From the NCBI RefSeq assembly GCF_900291015.1, contig NZ_OLKL01000018.1, positions 124,001-188,000 on the forward strand: 64,000 nucleotides of DNA, written 5' to 3'. A program made the position numbers and the translations under genes. The notes beneath the pieces were generated by a model that saw nothing but the letters and a program-made list of their open reading frames with translations, was not told the origin of the DNA and searched no databases. Positions 8,854 to 18,498 of this stretch are shown piece by piece; positions within the stretch are counted from its first letter, which is position 1, and every line of letters starts with the position of its first letter. The DNA is from Pseudomonas persica (GTDB lineage: Bacteria; Pseudomonadota; Gammaproteobacteria; Pseudomonadales; Pseudomonadaceae).

Positions 8854-10251
8854 ATGTACCTACCCCTCGACCGCACCAGCCCCACCCCACTGGTGCAGCA
8901 ACTCACCGACCACCTGCAAACCTGGATCGACCAGCAACGCCTGCGCCCCGGCGCGCGCCTGCCGTCGATCCGGGCCTTGGCCCGCAGCCAGGCGGTCAGC
9001 GCGTCCTGTGTGATCGAGGCCTATGACCGCCTGGTCGCCAGCGGCTGGCTGGAGGCCCGCCACGGCACCGGTTTTTTCGTCGCCGAGCGCAAACCCGGCC
9101 TGACCATGGACGACGCTCAACCCTGGGGCGAGGCCGGCGACGGCAGCTGGCGGCAGTTCCGCGAGGGCCATGATCAATTGCTGAAACTAGGCTGTGGTTG
9201 GCTGCCGAGCAGCTGGCGCGCCGCCACCGAGCTGGCCCAGGCAGTGCGCCAGGTCAGTCGCGGCGCCCCGCAGGACCTGTTCGACTACTGCCCACCCCTG
9301 GGTTTGGCCAGCTTGCGCCAGCAATTGCACAAGCGCCTGGCGCAGTTGGGCATTGCCGCCGGTCCTGAACACATCCTCACCACCCATGGCGCCAGCCACG
9401 GCCTCGACCTGCTGGTGCGCACCCTGCTGCGCCCGGGCGACACGGTGCTGGTGGAAAACCCCGGCTACTACAACCTGTACAACCTGCTGCGCCAGCACCA
9501 GGTGCACATGCTGCCGGTGCCGCGTACCGTCGACGGCCCGGACCTGGCCATTTTCGAAGCCCTGCTGGCCAGGCACAAACCGCGCTGCCTGTTCGTCAAC
9601 AGCCTGTACCACAACCCCACCGGCAGCAGCCTGACGCCAAAGGTGGCCTACCGCCTGCTGGAGCTGGCCCGCGAGTACGACCTGCGCATTATCGAGGACG
9701 ATATCTACGCCGACTTCCAGGAGGGCCCGGCCACCCGCCTGGCTACCCTCGACAGCGAGCAGCGGGTGATCTACATGGCCAGTTTCTCGAAAACCCTCAG
9801 CAGCTCGCTGCGGGTCGGCTACCTGGTTGCCGACCCGGCGTTGCTGGCGCGCCTGGCCGAGTTGAAGATGGTCAGCGGCATCGGCACCTCGCGCTTTGCC
9901 GAACAGGTCGTCGGGCAGATGTTGGCCAACGGTAGCTACCGCAAGAGCGTGCAGCGCCTGCGCGTGCGCTTGGGCCAGTACATGGCCAGGCTGCTCGGCC
10001 AGTTGGAGCAGGCGGGCTGGCAGGTGTTCTGCGAGCCTTACGGTGGCATGTTCGTCTGGGCCCGCGTGCCGGGCCGGGATTTCGCCAGCCTGGAGCGCCT
10101 GGCCCTGGAGCACGAGTTGCTGCTCACCCCCGGCAGCGCCTTCGATTACCAGGGCGCGGGCAGCACCTGGTTGCGCATCAATGTCGCCTACGGGCAGGAT
10201 TCCCGCGCCCAGGCCTTCATTCGGCATGCAGGGCGACCTCTGCCAAGCTGA
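8854..10251 (+). CDS. MocR/PdxR-type transcription regulator (GntR HTH + aminotransferase domain)
   Basis: A 465-residue two-domain regulator. Residues 1-75 are a GntR winged helix-turn-helix (LVQQLTDHLQTWIDQQRLRP, then GARLPSIRALARSQAVSASC). Residues ~110-465 are a fold-type I aminotransferase domain with the PLP lysine in ASFSKTLSSSLRVGYL and the NPTG motif in YHNPTGSSLT. Proteins of this family sense PLP or amino-group ligands and usually control a neighbouring gene. The divergent MFS gene is the obvious candidate target. A perfect dyad lies immediately upstream. Confidence 0.93.
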   Translation: MYLPLDRTSPTPLVQQLTDHLQTWIDQQRLRPGARLPSIRALARSQAVSASCVIEAYDRLVASGWLEARHGTGFFVAERKPGLTMDDAQPWGEAGDGSWRQFREGHDQLLKLGCGWLPSSWRAATELAQAVRQVSRGAPQDLFDYCPPLGLASLRQQLHKRLAQLGIAAGPEHILTTHGASHGLDLLVRTLLRPGDTVLVENPGYYNLYNLLRQHQVHMLPVPRTVDGPDLAIFEALLARHKPRCLFVNSLYHNPTGSSLTPKVAYRLLELAREYDLRIIEDDIYADFQEGPATRLATLDSEQRVIYMASFSKTLSSSLRVGYLVADPALLARLAELKMVSGIGTSRFAEQVVGQMLANGSYRKSVQRLRVRLGQYMARLLGQLEQAGWQVFCEPYGGMFVWARVPGRDFASLERLALEHELLLTPGSAFDYQGAGSTWLRINVAYGQDSRAQAFIRHAGRPLPS

Positions 10252-10367
10252 TAGCGACACGCTCATAGCTATTTGACACTATTCTGCGGCCAGGCCCTTG
10301 TTCATCGGCTGGCAACGTTGCCACCCTTGGCCTTCGGGATAACCTCGCACGCAAAAGGGGAATCGGC

Positions 10368-12308
10368 ATGGGCGCGAGCAAGCACGGTGTGCTGGCCAAC
10401 CTGGGCATGGCCCGCAAACTTGGCCTGGGCTTTGCCCTGGTGCTGGTGCTGACCCTGGCAGTGGCGGCCATAGGCATTGCCGCGCTGCACAGCGTTGGCC
10501 AGCGCTTCGACAGCTTGCGCCAGCTGGCCCAGTTCAATACCGACCTGCTGCGCTTGCGCCAGCACGAGCAGGCTTTTGCCCTACGCTCCGACCTGCAGCA
10601 GGCCGAGGCCTTGCGCAACGGCCTGAAGGGCCTGGCCGAACGCGCCCGTGGCCTGCCGGCGCTGGCGGCGGCGCAAACCGACCTGGCGGCCTATGGCCAG
10701 GCGTTCGAGGCCTTTGTCGAGGCGGTGCAGGCCAAGGAGCTGGCGCTGGACATGGCCAGCTGGTCGGTGTCCAGCGTGGCCAACAACCTCGATGTACTGC
10801 AGGCCGGCCTGGCCGATGACGGCGTGTACACCCTCAAGCAGTCTCAGGGCCAGCAGGGCGGCGCGTTCCTTGAACAGGCCGCGCAGGTGGCGCAGGTGTC
10901 GCGGCTGATGCTGCAGGCCATGGACGAAGCGCGGGTACGCCTGGAAAAAAGCCGCAAGGGCGAAGAGGGCGTCAGCCAGGAGCGCATCGCCCAGACCATC
11001 GAGGCCGCCAGCCTGGTCAGCCAGTTGCAGGGCGCCGTCAGCGATGCCGGCTACCAGAGTGTGCTGGGCGAAGTCGCCGGGCACATTGGCAGCTTCTCGG
11101 AGAAACTCAACGAGTACACCGACCAGCTGGCCCAAGAGCAGGGCCTGAAGGCGCAGTTGCAGGCCAGTGCCGAGCAAGTCACCGGGCGGGTCGACCAGGC
11201 CTACCTGGGGCAGGAGCAGGCCCTGCAGGGCGAACTGCAACGCAATGCCATGGCCATCGGCCTGGCCACGGCATTGGCACTGCTGGTGGGGGTGCTGGCC
11301 GCCTGGCTGATCACCCGCGCCGTGGTCGGGCCGCTCAAGCATGTGATTGCCCGCGCCCAGCGCATTGCTGCCGGCGAGCTGGGCTTTGACGCCCAGGCGC
11401 CACGCCGTGACGAAGTAGGGCAGCTGATGCAGGCCATGCAGCAGATGGCGGCGGGCCTGTCGGGCATTGTCGGCGGTTTGCAGCAGGGCATCGAGCAACT
11501 GGCCGGCAATGCGCAGGCGCTGTCGGCGGTGACCGAGCAGACCAACCGCGAGGTGGGTAGCCAGAAGGAAGAGACCGAGCAGGTGGCCACCGCCATGCAA
11601 CAGATGACCGCCACCGTGCACGATGTGGCGCGCAATGCCGAGGAGGCCGCGCAGGCGGCCCAGGCTGCGGATGAGAAGGTTGATTCCGGGCAGCAGGTGG
11701 TGCGCCAGAGCATGCAGCGCATCGAGCAACTGGCGGCGGCGGCGGAGACGGCCAGCGCCGGTATCGACAGCCTCAGTGCCGAGATCCACACCATTGGCGA
11801 CGTGCTGGAAGTAATCAAGAGCGTGGCCGAGCAGACCAATCTGTTGGCGCTGAATGCCGCTATCGAAGCTGCCCGGGCGGGTGAGCAGGGGCGCGGCTTT
11901 GCCGTGGTCGCTGATGAGGTGCGGGCGCTGGCGCGGCGTACCCGGCAGTCTACCGAGCAGATCGAGACCTTGGTGGCCAGTTTGCGCGGCAATGCCCAAC
12001 AGTCGGTGGCGCAGATTCGCGGCAGTACCGAGCTGGTGCGCCTGGCGGTGGCCGATGCGCTGCAGACCGAAAGCGCGCTGGGCAGCATTGCGGCGGCGGT
12101 ATCATTGATCCAGCAGATGAACCAGCAGATTGCCGCGGCGGCCGAGCAGCAGAGCTCGGTGGCGGAAGAGATCAGCCGCAGCGTCACGCAGATTCGCGGC
12201 AGTGCCGATCAGGCGGCGTTGGCGATGCAGGATAATGCCCGGTCGAGTATCGATCTGGCGCAGCTGGGTACCGACCTGAAGGGGATGGTGGGGCATTTCA
12301 GATTGTGA
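10368..12308 (+). CDS. Methyl-accepting chemotaxis protein
   Basis: A 646-residue transmembrane chemoreceptor. The cytoplasmic start is followed by TM1 at ~18-42 ([20 protein letters not shown]), a periplasmic, mostly helical ligand-binding region of about 250 residues, and TM2 at ~297-320 ([16 protein letters not shown]). A HAMP domain comes next, then a long coiled-coil signalling domain with the conserved hairpin tip ([20 protein letters not shown]). The length and helical nature of the sensor region fit helical bimodular (HBM) domains such as that of McpS, which binds organic acids; this is an inference. No CheR-binding pentapeptide is seen at the C-terminus. AAAAGGGGA about 7 nt before ATG serves as ribosome site. 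Confidence 0.94.
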   Translation: MGASKHGVLANLGMARKLGLGFALVLVLTLAVAAIGIAALHSVGQRFDSLRQLAQFNTDLLRLRQHEQAFALRSDLQQAEALRNGLKGLAERARGLPALAAAQTDLAAYGQAFEAFVEAVQAKELALDMASWSVSSVANNLDVLQAGLADDGVYTLKQSQGQQGGAFLEQAAQVAQVSRLMLQAMDEARVRLEKSRKGEEGVSQERIAQTIEAASLVSQLQGAVSDAGYQSVLGEVAGHIGSFSEKLNEYTDQLAQEQGLKAQLQASAEQVTGRVDQAYLGQEQALQGELQRNAMAIGLATALALLVGVLAAWLITRAVVGPLKHVIARAQRIAAGELGFDAQAPRRDEVGQLMQAMQQMAAGLSGIVGGLQQGIEQLAGNAQALSAVTEQTNREVGSQKEETEQVATAMQQMTATVHDVARNAEEAAQAAQAADEKVDSGQQVVRQSMQRIEQLAAAAETASAGIDSLSAEIHTIGDVLEVIKSVAEQTNLLALNAAIEAARAGEQGRGFAVVADEVRALARRTRQSTEQIETLVASLRGNAQQSVAQIRGSTELVRLAVADALQTESALGSIAAAVSLIQQMNQQIAAAAEQQSSVAEEISRSVTQIRGSADQAALAMQDNARSSIDLAQLGTDLKGMVGHFRL

Positions 12309-12337
12309 TCCGGGCCTGGGCTTTGTGTTGCCTGTAC

Positions 12338-12432
12338 CGGCTTCTTCGCGGGTAAACCCGCTCTCACAGGAATACCACAGGGGTGAATGTTGTGTGAGCC
12401 CTGTGGGAGCGGGTTTACCCGCGAAGAGGCCT
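12338..12432. repeat. REP pair
   Basis: Inverted REP elements at 12338-12371 and 12399-12432, between the convergent chemoreceptor and benE-like genes. Confidence 0.9.
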
Positions 12433-12450
12433 GTTCAGGCTATAAAAAAC

Positions 12451-13641
12451 TCAAGCCCTGCGCGGGTTGAGGATCATCAAGGCCAGCACCCCCGCCACAA
12501 TCCCCCAGAACGCCGAGCCAATCGAGAACAAGGTCAGCCCCGAAGCGGTAACCATGAAGGTAATCACCGCTGCCTCCCGCTCACGCGCTTCGCTCATGGC
12601 CACGGTCAGCCCGTTCATGATCGAGCCGAACAGCGCCAGCGCCGCAATCGACAACACCAGCTCCTTCGGCAACGCCGCAAACAGCGCCGCCAAGGTCGCG
12701 CCGAACACCCCGGCAATGCCGTAGAAAATCCCGCACCACACCGCCGCAGTATAACGCTTGGCCGGGTCTTCATGGGCATGCGGCCCGGTGCAGATCGCCG
12801 CGCTGATTGCCGCCAGGTTGACCCCGTGCGAGCCAAACGGTGCCAGCAGCAGCGAGGCAAAGCCGGTGGCCGAAATCAGCGGCGAAGCCGGCACCTGGTA
12901 GCCATCGGCACGCAGCACAGCCACGCCAGGCATGTTCTGCGAGGTCATCGCCACCACGAACAGCGGAATGCCAATGCTGATGGTCGCCGCCAGCGAGAAG
13001 CTTGGCGTGGTCCACACCGGCTTGGCCACTTCCAGGTGGAAGCCGCTGAAGTCCAGCAGGCCCAGCGCGCCGGACAGCGCCGTGCCCACCAGCAATGCGG
13101 CCAGCACGCAGTAACGCGGCGACAGGCGCTTGACCAGCAAATAGCTGAAGAACATGCCCAGTACCAGCAAGGTGCGGTGCTGGGCGGCAACGAAGATTTC
13201 GCTGCCGATCTTGAACAGGATGCCCGCCAGCAGCGCCGAGGCCAGCGAGGCCGGGATGCGCTTGACCAGGCGCTCGAAGCTGCCGGTCAGGCCACAGATC
13301 AGCACCAGCACGGCGCAGGTGATGTAGGCGCCGATCGCCTCGCCATAGCTGACCCCGCCCAGGCTGGTGATCAGCAAGGCGGCGCCGGGGGTGGACCAGG
13401 CCACGGTGATCGGCGTGCGGTAACGCAGCGACAGGCCGATGCTGCACACCGCCATGCCGATCGACAACGCCCAGATCCATGACGAAATCTGCGCGCTGGT
13501 CAGCCCGGCTGCCTGGCCGGCCTGGAACATCAGCACCAGCGAGCTGGTATAGCCGGTGAGCATGGCGATAAAGCCGGCGACAACCGCCGACGGGGAGCTG
13601 TCCGCCAGGGGCCGCAGGCGTGCGAAAGTGGCATCGGTCAT
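12451..13641 (-). CDS. Benzoate/H+ symporter family transporter (BenE-like)
   Basis: A 396-residue inner-membrane protein with about 11-12 hydrophobic helices, starting MTDATFARLRPLADSSPSAV. AAGGAT lies about 8 nt before the ATG; an in-frame TTG two codons upstream is less likely. BenE-family traits are GFIAMLTGYTSSLVLMFQAG, the AWSTPGAALL segment and GSHGVNLAAISAAICTGPHA. Family members import benzoate with protons, but several paralogues occur in Pseudomonas and no ben or cat gene is nearby, so the substrate is uncertain. It is transcribed divergently from a glutathione S-transferase gene. Confidence 0.88.
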   Translation of the reverse strand: MTDATFARLRPLADSSPSAVVAGFIAMLTGYTSSLVLMFQAGQAAGLTSAQISSWIWALSIGMAVCSIGLSLRYRTPITVAWSTPGAALLITSLGGVSYGEAIGAYITCAVLVLICGLTGSFERLVKRIPASLASALLAGILFKIGSEIFVAAQHRTLLVLGMFFSYLLVKRLSPRYCVLAALLVGTALSGALGLLDFSGFHLEVAKPVWTTPSFSLAATISIGIPLFVVAMTSQNMPGVAVLRADGYQVPASPLISATGFASLLLAPFGSHGVNLAAISAAICTGPHAHEDPAKRYTAAVWCGIFYGIAGVFGATLAALFAALPKELVLSIAALALFGSIMNGLTVAMSEAREREAAVITFMVTASGLTLFSIGSAFWGIVAGVLALMILNPRRA

Positions 13642-13689
13642 GAACAAAATCCTTGTAAAGGTGTAAGCAGTTTTTTCAGACTACAGCGA

Positions 13690-13706
13690 GCAAGGTTGAT
13701 CCTTGC
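13690..13706. promoter_or_regulatory. Short dyad in the benE-like/GST divergent spacer
   Basis: GCAAGG (13690-13695) and CCTTGC (13701-13706) are inverted with a 5-bp spacer, 49 bp upstream of the benE-like start. Possible operator or hairpin; no regulator is adjacent. Confidence 0.3.
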
Positions 13707-13786
13707 CATACAGCGGCCATTGCTTTTAGCCGTACAGTCGCCAACTATTGGGCGCAAATGCAGAACTGCTTGGGAGTGGAAGGGCG

Positions 13787-14389
13787 ATGTACAAGGTCTA
13801 TGGCGACTACCAGTCGGGCAACTGCTACAAGGTCAAGCTGATGTTGAACCTGCTGGGCCGGCCGTATGAATGGCACCCGGTGGACATCCTCAAGGGTGAG
13901 ACCGAAACGCCCGAGTTCCTGGCGATGAACCCCAATGGCAAAGTGCCGGTGCTGGAGCTGGAAGACGGCAGCTACCTGTGGGAATCCAATGCCATTCTCA
14001 ACTTCCTGGCCGATGGCAGCGAGTTTCTGCCTGCCGAGCCGCGCCTGCGTACCCAGGTGTTGCAGTGGCAGTTCTTCGAGCAGTACAGCCATGAGCCATA
14101 CATTGCCGTGGCGCGCTTCATCCAGTTTTACCTGGGCTTGCCGGACGAGCGCCTGGACGAGTACCGCAAACTGCACAAGGGCGGCTACAAGGCGTTGAGG
14201 GTGATGGAGCGGCAGCTGCAGATGACGCCGTATCTGGTCGGCGAGCAGTATTCGATTGCCGATGTGGCGTTGTATGCCTACACCCATGTGGCGCAGCAGG
14301 GTGGGTTCGACCTGGCCGATTATCCGGCAGTGAGGGCCTGGCTGGAGCGGGTCGGCAGCCACCCGCGGCATGTGCCGATGGTGGGGTAG
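13787..14389 (+). CDS. Glutathione S-transferase family protein
   Basis: A 200-residue cytosolic GST. The start at 13787 (MYKVYGDYQSGNCYKVKLML) is preceded by GGAAGG. The N-terminal thioredoxin-like domain spans residues 1-80, with NPNGKVPVLELED (cis-Pro loop) and the glutathione gamma-glutamyl contact LWESNAILNFLAD. The helical C-terminal domain includes YSIADVALYAYTHVA, the family N-capping/hydrophobic staple region. The active residue is probably Ser or Cys near SGNCYK. Substrate unknown. Confidence 0.92.
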   Translation: MYKVYGDYQSGNCYKVKLMLNLLGRPYEWHPVDILKGETETPEFLAMNPNGKVPVLELEDGSYLWESNAILNFLADGSEFLPAEPRLRTQVLQWQFFEQYSHEPYIAVARFIQFYLGLPDERLDEYRKLHKGGYKALRVMERQLQMTPYLVGEQYSIADVALYAYTHVAQQGGFDLADYPAVRAWLERVGSHPRHVPMVG

Positions 14390-14403
14390 TATTTAGCCTG
14401 TGC

Positions 14404-14500
14404 CGACCTCTTCGCGGGTAAACCCGCTCCCACAGGGACATCACAGGACCTGAGGGCAGTGGAGTACCTGTGGGAGCGGGTTTACCCGCGAAAGGACCGG
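14404..14500. repeat. REP pair
   Basis: Inverted REP elements at 14404-14436 and 14467-14500, between convergent GST and glutaredoxin-like genes. Confidence 0.9.
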
Positions 14501-14520
14501 TACAGGAAATCTACAAGCTG

Positions 14521-14892
14521 TCAGGCCGACGCAAACCGCTCATCGAGGTAGGCAATGATGGCCTTGGACTCATACATCCAGGTCACCTTGCCCGCTTCTT
14601 CGATGCGCAGGCACGGCACTTTCACCCGGCCGCCACCTTCCTGCAGGGCCTGGCGGTGCACCGGGTCGTTCTTGGCATCGCGCAGCGCCACCGGTACGTT
14701 CAACCGGTGCAGGGTACGGCGGGTCTTGACGCAGAACGGGCAGGCGTGGAACTGGTACAGCGCCAGGTCCCTGGCCGCTTGCTCGACGCGGGCCTGGGCG
14801 GCGGCGTCGCGCTTGCGCTTGGCCGGGCGGCTGATCCAGTCGCCGAATACGATGAGCTGGCCGAGGCCAACCCGCAGGGCTTTGACGATCAT
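14521..14892 (-). CDS. Glutaredoxin / GST N-terminal domain-like protein with CPFC motif
   Basis: A 123-residue protein starting MIVKALRVGLGQLIVFGDWI, with AGGAG about 6 nt upstream. The first ~45 residues carry a hydrophobic stretch followed by a basic region (RPAKRKRDAAAQARVEQAAR), suggesting a membrane-anchoring helix. The remainder is a thioredoxin-fold domain with a dithiol centre CPFC (FHACPFCVKTRRTLHRLNVP), the cis-Pro loop VKVPCLRIEE and ESKAIIAYLDERF. It resembles a membrane-tethered glutaredoxin reducing an unknown thiol or glutathione adduct. It follows folE on the same strand, but a terminator lies between them. Confidence 0.82.
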   Translation of the reverse strand: MIVKALRVGLGQLIVFGDWISRPAKRKRDAAAQARVEQAARDLALYQFHACPFCVKTRRTLHRLNVPVALRDAKNDPVHRQALQEGGGRVKVPCLRIEEAGKVTWMYESKAIIAYLDERFASA

Positions 14893-14910
14893 GGGCAACT
14901 CCTGAAATGA

Positions 14911-14935
14911 AAAAGCCGACCCGGGAGGGTCGGCT
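14911..14935 (-). terminator. Rho-independent terminator of folE
   Basis: Nine-bp stem AGCCGACCC/GGGTCGGCT with a 4-nt loop, followed by TTTT in the minus-strand sense. It lies just beyond the folE stop and before the next leftward gene. Confidence 0.75.
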
Positions 14936-14952
14936 TGGGTCACAGCAGCCAA

Positions 14953-15498
14953 TCACTTGATCAGGCTGAGGAACTCGCTGCGGGTGGCGGCGTTTTCGCG
15001 GAACTCACCCAGCATCACCGAGGTGATCATGGTCGAGTTCTGCTTCTCGACACCGCGCATCATCATGCACATGTGCTTGGCTTCGATGACCACGGCCACA
15101 CCGGCGGCACCGGTTACCTTTTGCACGGCCTCGGCAACCTGGCGGCTGAGGTTTTCCTGAATCTGCAGGCGGCGGGCGTACATGTCGACGATGCGCGCCA
15201 CCTTCGACAGGCCCAGTACCTTGCCCTTGGGCAGGTAGGCCACGTGCGCCTTGCCGATGAATGGCAGCATGTGGTGTTCGCACATCGAATACAGCTCGAT
15301 GTCCCGGACCAGCACCATTTCGCTGTTGTCAGAGCTGAACAGCGCGTTGTTGGTGACTTCTTCCAGTGTTTGCTCATAACCGCGGCAAAGGTACTTCATC
15401 GCCTTTGCAGCCCGCTTGGGCGTGTCGAGCAGGCCCTCACGGGAGACGTCCTCGCCAATCTGGCTGAGGATCTCGGTGTAGTTCTGTTCCAGGGACAT
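14953..15498 (-). CDS. folE: GTP cyclohydrolase I
   Basis: A 181-residue enzyme converting GTP to 7,8-dihydroneopterin triphosphate, the first step of tetrahydrofolate (and pterin) synthesis. The start [20 protein letters not shown] at 15498 matches the family; longer in-frame starts lack support. Zinc ligands are visible in [19 protein letters not shown] (Cys and His) and [16 protein letters not shown] (Cys). [15 protein letters not shown] is the conserved helix. The length is short as in the bacterial FolE1 subclass. The gene lies between an Smr-family gene upstream and the glutaredoxin-like gene downstream, all leftward. Confidence 0.96.
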   Translation of the reverse strand: MSLEQNYTEILSQIGEDVSREGLLDTPKRAAKAMKYLCRGYEQTLEEVTNNALFSSDNSEMVLVRDIELYSMCEHHMLPFIGKAHVAYLPKGKVLGLSKVARIVDMYARRLQIQENLSRQVAEAVQKVTGAAGVAVVIEAKHMCMMMRGVEKQNSTMITSVMLGEFRENAATRSEFLSLIK

Positions 15499-15568
15499 GG
15501 ATCTACCTGTGGGAAAAAATCGCAAAAACGAAGGGTACGGCGGTGAGGGCGGCGCTGCAAGCTCGACG

Positions 15569-16129
15569 TTACTCGTCGCGGCCTTCGAGCATGGTTCGCT
15601 TGAGCATCACATACACCGCACCGGTGCCGCCGTGGCGGGCGTTGCACGAGGCAAAACCGAGCACCTGCAGGTGCTGGCGCAGCCAGGTGTTGACGTGGCT
15701 CTTGATCATCGGGCGCTTGCCATCCAGGCGCGCGGCCTTGCCGTGGGTAACCCGCACGCAGCGCACCTCCAGCCTGGTGGCTTCGGCGATGAAATCCCAC
15801 AGGGTTTCGCGGGCCTTTTCCACGGTCATGCCGTGCAGGTCGAGACTGCCCTCGAACGGGATTTGCCCCAGCTTCAGCTTGCGCAGCTGGCCTTCCTGCA
15901 CGCCATCGCGGCGCCACAGCAGCTCGTCTTCGGCGCCAACGTCGATGACGAACTGGTCGGACATGCCGTCGATCACCAGCGCCTTGTCACTGCGCACGCT
16001 CGCCGCCTGGCGCAGGCCGGCCAGCTGCTGGCGGTCGGCCTTGGGCTTGCCGACTTCGGCGCGGTCGTGCCTGATCGGTTTGACACCGCGCACTTCGGCC
16101 TTGAACAGGGAAAAATCGTCGTCTTGCAT
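15569..16129 (-). CDS. Smr/MutS2 C-terminal domain protein
   Basis: A 186-residue protein whose start at 16129 ([20 protein letters not shown]) follows GGAGG. The C-terminal ~90 residues form an Smr domain: [20 protein letters not shown] (the DLHG motif), [12 protein letters not shown] (the H-G-K/xGxG region) and [11 protein letters not shown] near the end. Stand-alone Smr proteins are nicking endonucleases in vitro and include SmrA/SmrB, of which SmrB cleaves mRNA at collided ribosomes. The layout of an N-terminal extension of about 90 residues followed by Smr fits SmrA/SmrB-like proteins (YdaL, YfcN). Which one this matches cannot be decided here. Confidence 0.88.
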   Translation of the reverse strand: MQDDDFSLFKAEVRGVKPIRHDRAEVGKPKADRQQLAGLRQAASVRSDKALVIDGMSDQFVIDVGAEDELLWRRDGVQEGQLRKLKLGQIPFEGSLDLHGMTVEKARETLWDFIAEATRLEVRCVRVTHGKAARLDGKRPMIKSHVNTWLRQHLQVLGFASCNARHGGTGAVYVMLKRTMLEGRDE

Positions 16130-16184
16130 GATGCCTCCACGTGGGCGGCGTAGTTTACGCGACTGTGGGGCGGTGTGCAGCCTG

Positions 16185-16290
16185 TGCGGGCCCTTTCGCG
16201 GGTAAACCCGCTCCCACAGGGATATCACCGGACCTGAGGACGTGGGGTATCTGTGGGAGCGGGTTTACCCGCGAAGAGGCCCGCACAGGC
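16185..16290. repeat. REP pair
   Basis: Inverted REP elements centred near 16204 and 16267, flanking a ~30-bp spacer, between two leftward genes. Confidence 0.9.
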
Positions 16291-16302
16291 GACACAAAAC
16301 CA

Positions 16303-16623
16303 TCAATCGTGTTTTTTCATCAGATGCGGCGACAGGTTCAGCTCGCGCCCCCGGCGCAGGCGAATACGGCTGCGCCGCCAGAAGCGCACGCCCAGCCACA
16401 GCAGCAGCAAGCCAGCCCCGGTGAGGATGCCGGCCAGCGGTTTGTTGGCATTGAGTTCCGCCAGGGCAGGGTAGTTGCCCAGCAGGCCGGCGATGCCGGC
16501 CATCGCCAGCAGCACGCCCAGGGTCGCCACCAGGGCTGACAGGCCGGCCGCCAGCCGGGCGCCCCAGTTACGCGGTTGGCGCGGGCGCAGGCGCTTGGCG
16601 TCGAAACTGCCTTTGAGCTTCAT
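16303..16623 (-). CDS. Small two-helix membrane protein, unknown function
   Basis: A 106-residue protein starting MKLKGSFDAKRLRPRQPRNW, with GAGGAGAG about 5 nt upstream. A basic N-terminus is followed by two hydrophobic helices at ~25-47 (LAAGLSALVATLGVLLAMAG) and ~62-80 (LAGILTGAGLLLLWLGVRFW), then a strongly basic tail (RRSRIRLRRGRELN). I do not recognise the family; it looks like a conserved Pseudomonas inner-membrane protein. Confidence 0.7.
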   Translation of the reverse strand: MKLKGSFDAKRLRPRQPRNWGARLAAGLSALVATLGVLLAMAGIAGLLGNYPALAELNANKPLAGILTGAGLLLLWLGVRFWRRSRIRLRRGRELNLSPHLMKKHD

Positions 16624-16709
16624 TCCGCTCTCCTCTGTGGATATCCGGAATTCGACTTGCTGCCGTCCATCGGGTTCCGCCCGGCTGCCGGGCGGTTGTG
16701 CCCAGCCGC

Positions 16710-17300
16710 TCAGATCAGGCTGGCGGTGGGGGCCACGCAAGCGAAGTTGTCGGCCATCACGGCCATTTCGCACTGATGGATCTGCGCGGCCGGGATCACC
16801 CCATCCTTGAATGCCAGGTCGCGGGTCGCCGAGGCGTCTTCCACCAGGGTGCAGCGGTAACCATAGTCCTTGGCACGGCGTACGGTGGTGCTGACGCTGG
16901 AGTGGCTCATGAAGCCGCAGACGATCAGGTCCAGGTGGCCCAGCGCCTGCAGGGTCTCATGCAGCTGGGTGTTCTTGAATGCGTTGGGCATGCGCTTTTC
17001 GATGACGATTTCGCCTTCCAGCGGCTCCAGCCCCGGAATGAACTGGCCGGCCGGACCTTGCGGGTCGAAGCGACCACCGACAGTGCCCAGGTGGCGAACG
17101 TGGATGATCGGACGGCCGCTCTTGCGCGCGGCGTCGAGCAACCTGGCGATGTTGGCCACGGCCTCGTCCATGCCCGACAGCGCCAGGGGCCCGCTGAGGT
17201 ACTCCTTTTGCGCATCGATGATGATCAGGCTGGCGTGGCTCAGCTTGGCCGGCGGGTAGTCGCGGCCAGTGAGGCGGAACATCGTGGTTGGAACGGACAT
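16710..17300 (-). CDS. Cysteine hydrolase (isochorismatase/nicotinamidase superfamily)
   Basis: A 196-residue cytoplasmic hydrolase starting MSVPTTMFRLTGRDYPPAKL at 17300, with AAGGAG about 7 nt upstream. The catalytic Asp is in LIIIDAQKEYL (residues ~26-36) and the nucleophilic Cys is in LIVCGFMSHSSVSTTVRRA. The lysine of the triad is probably the one in IVIEKRMPNAF. Substrate unknown (amides, N-carbamoyl or isochorismate-like compounds in the family). The frame stays open far upstream, but that extension is antisense to prmB and is not believed. It is divergent from prmB. Confidence 0.9.
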   Translation of the reverse strand: MSVPTTMFRLTGRDYPPAKLSHASLIIIDAQKEYLSGPLALSGMDEAVANIARLLDAARKSGRPIIHVRHLGTVGGRFDPQGPAGQFIPGLEPLEGEIVIEKRMPNAFKNTQLHETLQALGHLDLIVCGFMSHSSVSTTVRRAKDYGYRCTLVEDASATRDLAFKDGVIPAAQIHQCEMAVMADNFACVAPTASLI

Positions 17301-17480
17301 CAAGGGCTCCTTGGATAGGGCTTTTGTATACCTATTCTCCCCTGCCTTGGCGCCAATGGGAATGGTTGACAACGTAAGCTGCATGGTTACTGGCTTGTGG
17401 CTAGCCATTGGGCAAGGCAAAGGAACAAATGTGCGGGTGGGGCTGTTAGACTTTTGTCCGGTCTGAATTAGGAGTACCCC

Positions 17481-18389
17481 GTGATCACATCCCGCCTGCG
17501 CACGCTGCGCGACTATATCCGCTGGGCGGTCAGCCGCTTCCACGAGCACGATCTGTTCTTCGGCCACGGTGCCGACAACGCCTGGGACGAGGCCCGCCTG
17601 CTGGTGCTGGGGGCGGTGCACCTGCCGTGGGAAGTGGCCGACAGCTACCTGGACTGCATGCTCGAGGACGACGAGCGGGTACGCCTGCAGCACCTGCTCA
17701 AGCGCCGTATCGAAGAACGCGTGCCGGCCGCCTACCTGCTGGGCGAAGCCTGGTTCTGCGGCATGTCGTTCATCGTCGACGAACGCGTGCTGGTGCCGCG
17801 TTCGCCGATTGGCGAGCTGATCGAGAAACGCTTCGAGCCGTGGCTGGCGAGCGAGCCGGCGCGCATTCTCGACCTGTGTACCGGTTCTGGCTGCATCGGC
17901 ATCGTTGCCGCCGACGTGTTCCCCGAGGCCGAGGTGGTGCTGGCCGACCTGTCGTTCGAGGCGCTCGAGGTGGCCAACCAGAACATCGAACGTCACGGCC
18001 TGGACGGCCGCGTGTACACCGTGCAAGGCGACGGTTTTGGCGGTTTGCCGGGGCAGCGTTTCGACCTGATCCTGTCCAACCCACCGTATGTCGATGCCGA
18101 GGACTTCGACGACATGCCGGCCGAGTACCACCACGAGCCCGAGCTGGGCCTGGCCTGCGGCAACGATGGCCTGGACCTGGTACGGCGCATGCTGGCCGAA
18201 GCAGCTGACCACCTGACCGACAAGGGCTTGCTGATTGTCGAGGTGGGTAACAGCCAGGTGCATGTCGAGGCGCTGTACCCCGAGGTGGACTTTGCCTGGC
18301 TGGAATTCGAGCGCGGCGGGCATGGGGTGTTCATGCTCACCGCCGAGCAGTGCCGCCAGCATCAGGAGCTGTTCAAGGCCCGGGTCTGA
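17481..18389 (+). CDS. prmB: 50S ribosomal protein L3 N5-glutamine methyltransferase
   Basis: A 302-residue SAM-dependent enzyme that methylates a glutamine of ribosomal protein L3. The N-terminal helical domain runs over residues ~1-115 ([20 protein letters not shown]). The Rossmann domain has the SAM motif [18 protein letters not shown] and the catalytic NPPY in [17 protein letters not shown], which is shared with HemK/PrmC; the L3-type N-terminus and length favour PrmB. AGGAG lies upstream. It is divergent from the cysteine hydrolase gene. Confidence 0.94.
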   Translation: MITSRLRTLRDYIRWAVSRFHEHDLFFGHGADNAWDEARLLVLGAVHLPWEVADSYLDCMLEDDERVRLQHLLKRRIEERVPAAYLLGEAWFCGMSFIVDERVLVPRSPIGELIEKRFEPWLASEPARILDLCTGSGCIGIVAADVFPEAEVVLADLSFEALEVANQNIERHGLDGRVYTVQGDGFGGLPGQRFDLILSNPPYVDAEDFDDMPAEYHHEPELGLACGNDGLDLVRRMLAEAADHLTDKGLLIVEVGNSQVHVEALYPEVDFAWLEFERGGHGVFMLTAEQCRQHQELFKARV

Positions 18390-18394
18390 TTCCA

Positions 18395-18485
18395 GGGCCT
18401 CTTCGCGGGTAAACCCGCCCCCACAGGTATAGCGTTGCCCTCAGGTGCGACGCGATCCCGGTGGGGGCGGGTTTACCCGCGAAGC
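18395..18485. repeat. REP pair (degenerate)
   Basis: Inverted elements at 18395-18427 and 18459-18485; both carry GGGGGCGGG-type substitutions in the flank, so this pair has drifted from the local consensus. Confidence 0.85.
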
Positions 18486-18498
18486 AGGCGACGCGGTA

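Noticed and set aside
10581..11999. Long leftward open frame opposite the chemoreceptor gene
   Set aside because: Its composition is a low-complexity shadow of the coiled-coil receptor; no ribosome site or family match.
17301..18362. N-terminal extension of the cysteine hydrolase frame by ~350 residues
   Set aside because: The extension is antisense to prmB; the hydrolase has a good ribosome site and a standard N-terminus at 17300.
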